A stretch of 52,456 nt of DNA from JAAYYY01 sp964602995 (lineage in GTDB: Bacteria > Chloroflexota > Anaerolineae > Promineifilales > Promineifilaceae), in assembly GCA_964602995.1 (NCBI GenBank), contig CAZRTM010000014.1, forward strand, positions 1 through 52,456, in the 5' to 3' direction. Both the position numbers and the translations under genes were made by a program. The notes below the pieces were generated by a model. That model was not told the DNA's origin. It was given only the letters and a program-made list of their open reading frames with translations, and made no database searches. Positions within the stretch are counted from its first letter, which is position 1. The number at the start of each line of letters is the position of its first letter. Positions 49,712-52,456 of this stretch are shown piece after piece.

Positions 49712-52051
49712 CTAGTCGGCTGCAGCTGGAATGGTCGCCGGTTCCTCCAGCGGCTCTGATTCCCGTTTGGAGCGGACGATGGCCCAACCCAGGAGCACTA
49801 CCAACAAAACAATAACCAGGGCGGTGGTGAGGGTCACCTGCTGATATTGCACAATGATGGGGGCGATGATCAGGCTGACGATGTTCACCACTTTAATCAT
49901 CGGATTAAGGGCCGGCCCTGCTGTGTCTTTAAGCGGATCGCCGACTGTATCACCGACCACACTGGCCTTATGCCGTTCTGACCCTTTGCCGGTATTCTCC
50001 AGCAGATTAACCGGTTCATCTTCGATAATCTTCTTGGCATTGTCCCAGGCGCCGCCGGTGTTGGCCATGAAGACAGCCAGCAATTGGCCTGAGAGGATGA
50101 TGCCAGCCTGGAAGCCGCCAAGCGCCTCGACGTGCAGGAGCAGCCCAATCACGATGGGTGAGACCACAGCGATGATGGCCAGATTGACCAGGTCGCGCTG
50201 GGCAGCGATGGTCGAGATGGTGACCGCTCGCCGGTAGTCGGGCCGTGTCGTTCCTTCGCGGACGCCCGGAATGCGGAACTGGCGGCGCACTTCGTCCACC
50301 ATTTGCCCGGCGGCACGGCTGACGGCTTTGATGGCAAGGGAGGAGAAGAGCCAGGGTAGCGCCCCGCCGAGGAGTAGTCCGATGAAGACCAGCGGCTCCG
50401 AGACCCTGATGCCAGAGGCCAGCGCATCAGGATCTATCTTGCCCACATCGGTAATGTAAGCGCCAAAGAGGGAGACGGCGGCGATGACGGCTGAGCCGAT
50501 GGCGATACCTTTGGTGATGGCCTTGGTGGTGTTTCCTACAGCGTCCAGATCGGCCATGATGCGGCGGGCGTTCTCGTCAAGCCCGGCCATTTCGCCGATA
50601 CCATTGGCGTTGTCGGCAATGGGGCCAAAGGAGTCCATGGCCACGTTATTGCCGGTCAGCGTGAGCATGCCGATGCCGGTCATAGCCACGCTGTAGAGAA
50701 TGAAAGTGATGCGGGCAGTTCCGGCCGAGCCTACCAGGCCGGAGTCCACAAATTCCTGCACAGGGACACCGCTGTAAAGCAGAATGGCGGCGCCGATGGT
50801 CAGGGCGATGACCACTACAGACCAGACACTGGATTCATAGCCTACCCCAAGCCCGGTTAGAATCGTCGTGGCCGGGCCGCCCTCGGTACTCTTCTTAATC
50901 TCCTGCACCGGCGCACTGTGGGTGCCGGTGAAGTAGTCAGTGATGCGGTCGATGAGAATGGCCAGAATGACGCCCGCCGTGGCTGATAGGAACGGACGCC
51001 ACCAACCGCCCGGTACGTCGCGCATATAGAATAGAGAGATGATGCCGAAGGTGAAGATGGAGATGGCTGCAGAGGTCAGGAAGCCGCGGAAGATGGCCTG
51101 CATAGCATCTCCGCCTTCATCTGATTGGCCCTTCACCAGATAGGTGCCGATCATGGAGGCCAGAACACCAATGCCGCGCACCAGGAGAGGGAACAGAATC
51201 CACTCGCGATGGCCGGTGATGGCGTAGAGGGCGATGCCCAGGATCAGACCAGAGACGATGGTTACCTCATACGATTCAAAGATGTCGGCAGCCATGCCGG
51301 CGCAGTCGCCGACATTGTCTCCAACCAGGTCGGCGATGACAGCGGCGTTGCGCGGATCATCCTCGGGCATATCCTCCTCCACCTTGCCCACCAGGTCGGC
51401 GCCCACGTCGGCGGCCTTGGTGAAGATGCCGCCGCCCACGCGCATAAAGAGCGCCAGCAGGGTGCCGCCGAAGCCGAAGCCGAGCAGGGCGTCTGGCGCG
51501 GCGATGGCGAAGACAATGAAGATGATAGTTCCGCCCAACAGGCCCAGGCCGTCGGTTAACATGCCGGTGATGGTGCCGGCCCGGTAGGCGATGCGCAGGG
51601 CGTCTCTAAAGCTGTGGCGGGCGGCTGCTGCTACGCGCACATTGCCCTGGACCGCCATGCGCATACCAATTTGCCCGACCATGAGGGAGAACCCTGCGCC
51701 CATGACAAAGGCAATGGCGCGTCCTAAACCTACGATGATGCGGATTGTGCCCTCATCATAGGTTGCAAAACGCTCCAATGCTTCTGCGCTGGGGGGGACA
51801 ATGTAGACGCTGAGGAAGAGCGCCACGGTAAGCAGCAAAATGAAGGGTAGGATGGAGCGGAACTGACGCCCCAAATAGGCGTCAGCGCCCTGGCGAATGG
51901 CTTCCCAGACCAACTGCATCTCCTCTGTACCTTTGTCTTCGCGCAGAATTTGCTGGCGCAAGAACAGGGCATAGAGGAGACCGAGGATGGCCACCCCCAG
52001 GACGGACCAGATGGCAATGGTTTCAAACGTCGTTAAACCTAGCGTACTCAT
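49712..52051 (-). CDS. hppA: Membrane-bound pyrophosphatase, K+-independent type
   Basis: The protein has 779 residues with about 16 transmembrane helices, full length for the family. The catalytic region has DVGADLVGKVEEDMPEDDPR and DLVGDNVGDCAGMAADIFES; the C-terminal acidic set is GDTVGDPLKDTAGPALNPMI. GNTTKAITKG at 506-515 carries Lys510, which marks the K+-independent class; K+-dependent enzymes have Ala there. It hydrolyses PPi in the cytoplasm and pumps H+ (less likely Na+) outward. AGGAGGAG lies about 9 bases before the ATG. A terminator-like hairpin lies just upstream of this site, which may limit its expression. Confidence 0.97.
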   Translation of the reverse strand: MSTLGLTTFETIAIWSVLGVAILGLLYALFLRQQILREDKGTEEMQLVWEAIRQGADAYLGRQFRSILPFILLLTVALFLSVYIVPPSAEALERFATYDEGTIRIIVGLGRAIAFVMGAGFSLMVGQIGMRMAVQGNVRVAAAARHSFRDALRIAYRAGTITGMLTDGLGLLGGTIIFIVFAIAAPDALLGFGFGGTLLALFMRVGGGIFTKAADVGADLVGKVEEDMPEDDPRNAAVIADLVGDNVGDCAGMAADIFESYEVTIVSGLILGIALYAITGHREWILFPLLVRGIGVLASMIGTYLVKGQSDEGGDAMQAIFRGFLTSAAISIFTFGIISLFYMRDVPGGWWRPFLSATAGVILAILIDRITDYFTGTHSAPVQEIKKSTEGGPATTILTGLGVGYESSVWSVVVIALTIGAAILLYSGVPVQEFVDSGLVGSAGTARITFILYSVAMTGIGMLTLTGNNVAMDSFGPIADNANGIGEMAGLDENARRIMADLDAVGNTTKAITKGIAIGSAVIAAVSLFGAYITDVGKIDPDALASGIRVSEPLVFIGLLLGGALPWLFSSLAIKAVSRAAGQMVDEVRRQFRIPGVREGTTRPDYRRAVTISTIAAQRDLVNLAIIAVVSPIVIGLLLHVEALGGFQAGIILSGQLLAVFMANTGGAWDNAKKIIEDEPVNLLENTGKGSERHKASVVGDTVGDPLKDTAGPALNPMIKVVNIVSLIIAPIIVQYQQVTLTTALVIVLLVVLLGWAIVRSKRESEPLEEPATIPAAAD

Positions 52052-52074
52052 ACCTTATCTCCTCCTAATTGAAC

Positions 52075-52110
52075 AAAAAAAACAGGCCGGTCGCTTTGCA
52101 ACTCGGCCTG
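52075..52110 (-). terminator. Intrinsic-terminator hairpin in the hppA leader
   Basis: On the minus strand CAGGCCG (52110-52104) pairs with CGGCCTG (52089-52083) around a 14-base loop and is followed by eight T (52082-52075). The hppA ribosome binding site starts about 10 bases later. It may end an upstream short transcript or act as an attenuator for hppA. Confidence 0.75.
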
Positions 52111-52129
52111 GTAAAGTACGAGACTTGTA

Positions 52130-52327
52130 TCAGATATTGCTCCAGAAAGAAGGATCAAGCTCAATGAATATGGCCGCACCGTGCTGTTTCCTGGTTGCGT
52201 CCACAGTGCCCACAGTATAGAAGGTTTCAAGAGCTCCCCGTGAAAGTAAGGGGCTAATCAGGGCCTTAGGAATCAGCGAGAGGTAAAGGTGTACAGCCAA
52301 GTTATTGTCCCCATTTGTAGCTCTCAA
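52130..52327 (-). CDS. Short protein of 65 residues, possibly a truncated gene, upstream of hppA
   Basis: The frame starts at TTG (52327) and encodes a peptide that looks like a real protein: VHLYLSLIPKALISPLL, then ETFYTVGTVD and GAAIFIELDPSFWSNI. An in-frame stop lies a few codons before the TTG. The sequence recalls the N-terminus of a larger conserved family that I cannot name, so it may be a cut-down remnant. No good ribosome binding site is seen. It ends about 20 bases before the terminator hairpin, consistent with a short transcription unit or a leader peptide ahead of hppA. Confidence 0.4.
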   Translation of the reverse strand: MRATNGDNNLAVHLYLSLIPKALISPLLSRGALETFYTVGTVDATRKQHGAAIFIELDPSFWSNI

Positions 52328-52405
52328 ACAGTAGCCGCCTCAACGCCTATACTATTTTGGATTACCTGCGCCAGGGAAGGGGCCAGGCAACAATTTTCAC
52401 TTGGT

Positions 52406-52411
52406 ATTATA
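52406..52411 (-). promoter_or_regulatory. Candidate -10 box (TATAAT) for the hppA leader
   Basis: A perfect TATAAT on the minus strand in an AT-rich context (ACATTTATAATACC). The -35 partner at the right distance is weak. Transcription from here would cover the short frame at 52130-52327 and the terminator hairpin before reaching hppA. The 129 bases to the right edge hold no recognisable gene. Confidence 0.4.
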
Positions 52412-52456
52412 AATGTATTGAGATGCTCAGAGAATAGACAAATGCCACTGACTAAG

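Overview
The window looks like a draft scaffold from an uncultured Chloroflexota bacterium, probably from the Anaerolineae or a nearby class. I infer this from several things together: Pro/Thr-rich 'PTPTP' linkers in surface proteins, a C-terminal YLP-type motif on a secreted peptidase, a form-II cox-type molybdenum hydroxylase, and a C25 (gingipain-like) peptidase outside Bacteroidota. No 16S rRNA or other decisive phylogenetic marker is present. Two runs of exactly 100 N (28469-28568 and 48888-48987) are scaffold gaps. They truncate panB/panE and acs.

Region 1-8.5 kb (minus strand) is a cell-surface locus. In transcription order it holds a small membrane protein, a fused Wzz/BY-kinase polysaccharide co-polymerase, a short membrane protein with one fibronectin-like domain, a full-length C25 peptidase, a second fibronectin-like surface protein with a Pro/Thr/Ser-rich stalk, and a second C25 peptidase that runs off the left edge. 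This is the most unusual block. At 8.6-12 kb are radA and a secreted GH99-like protein with two LysM domains and a C-terminal anchor.

Region 12-26.6 kb is mainly housekeeping. It contains rpsF-rpsR without the usual ssb between them, a SurA/PpiC-type foldase, and a minus-strand operon PHP-AlbA protein / mog / rlmI / smc. After these come a lone receiver protein, small membrane proteins, an alpha-glucan phosphorylase and a RimK-like ATP-grasp protein.

Region 26.7-35.7 kb carries panB-panE-panC followed by a 20-bp palindromic tandem repeat, an ADP-ribosylglycohydrolase, a thioredoxin-fold protein and an isolated 59-codon Flp pilin. A 22-codon reading frame overlapping the pilin stop looks like a second copy of the pilin tail. 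A zinc-ribbon membrane protein, a family 5 solute-binding lipoprotein and a TerC protein follow.

Region 35.8-47.4 kb (minus strand) is a molybdenum hydroxylase cluster. It contains coxG, coxS, coxL and coxM, a terminator, then an M42 peptidase, a molybdopterin-binding protein, MoxR ATPase, VWA protein, XdhC and a GH4 glycosidase. CoxL has the form-II AYRGAGR loop, so its substrate is open and true CO oxidation should not be assumed. With mog at 19.2-19.7 kb, these genes can account for part of cofactor assembly, enzyme maturation and membrane attachment.

Region 47.4-52.4 kb has acs (acetyl-CoA synthetase, AMP- and PPi-forming) with a strong promoter. It converges on hppA, a K+-independent membrane pyrophosphatase that could recover energy from the PPi released by acs and other ligases. 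The hppA leader contains a short reading frame and an intrinsic-terminator hairpin just before its ribosome binding site.
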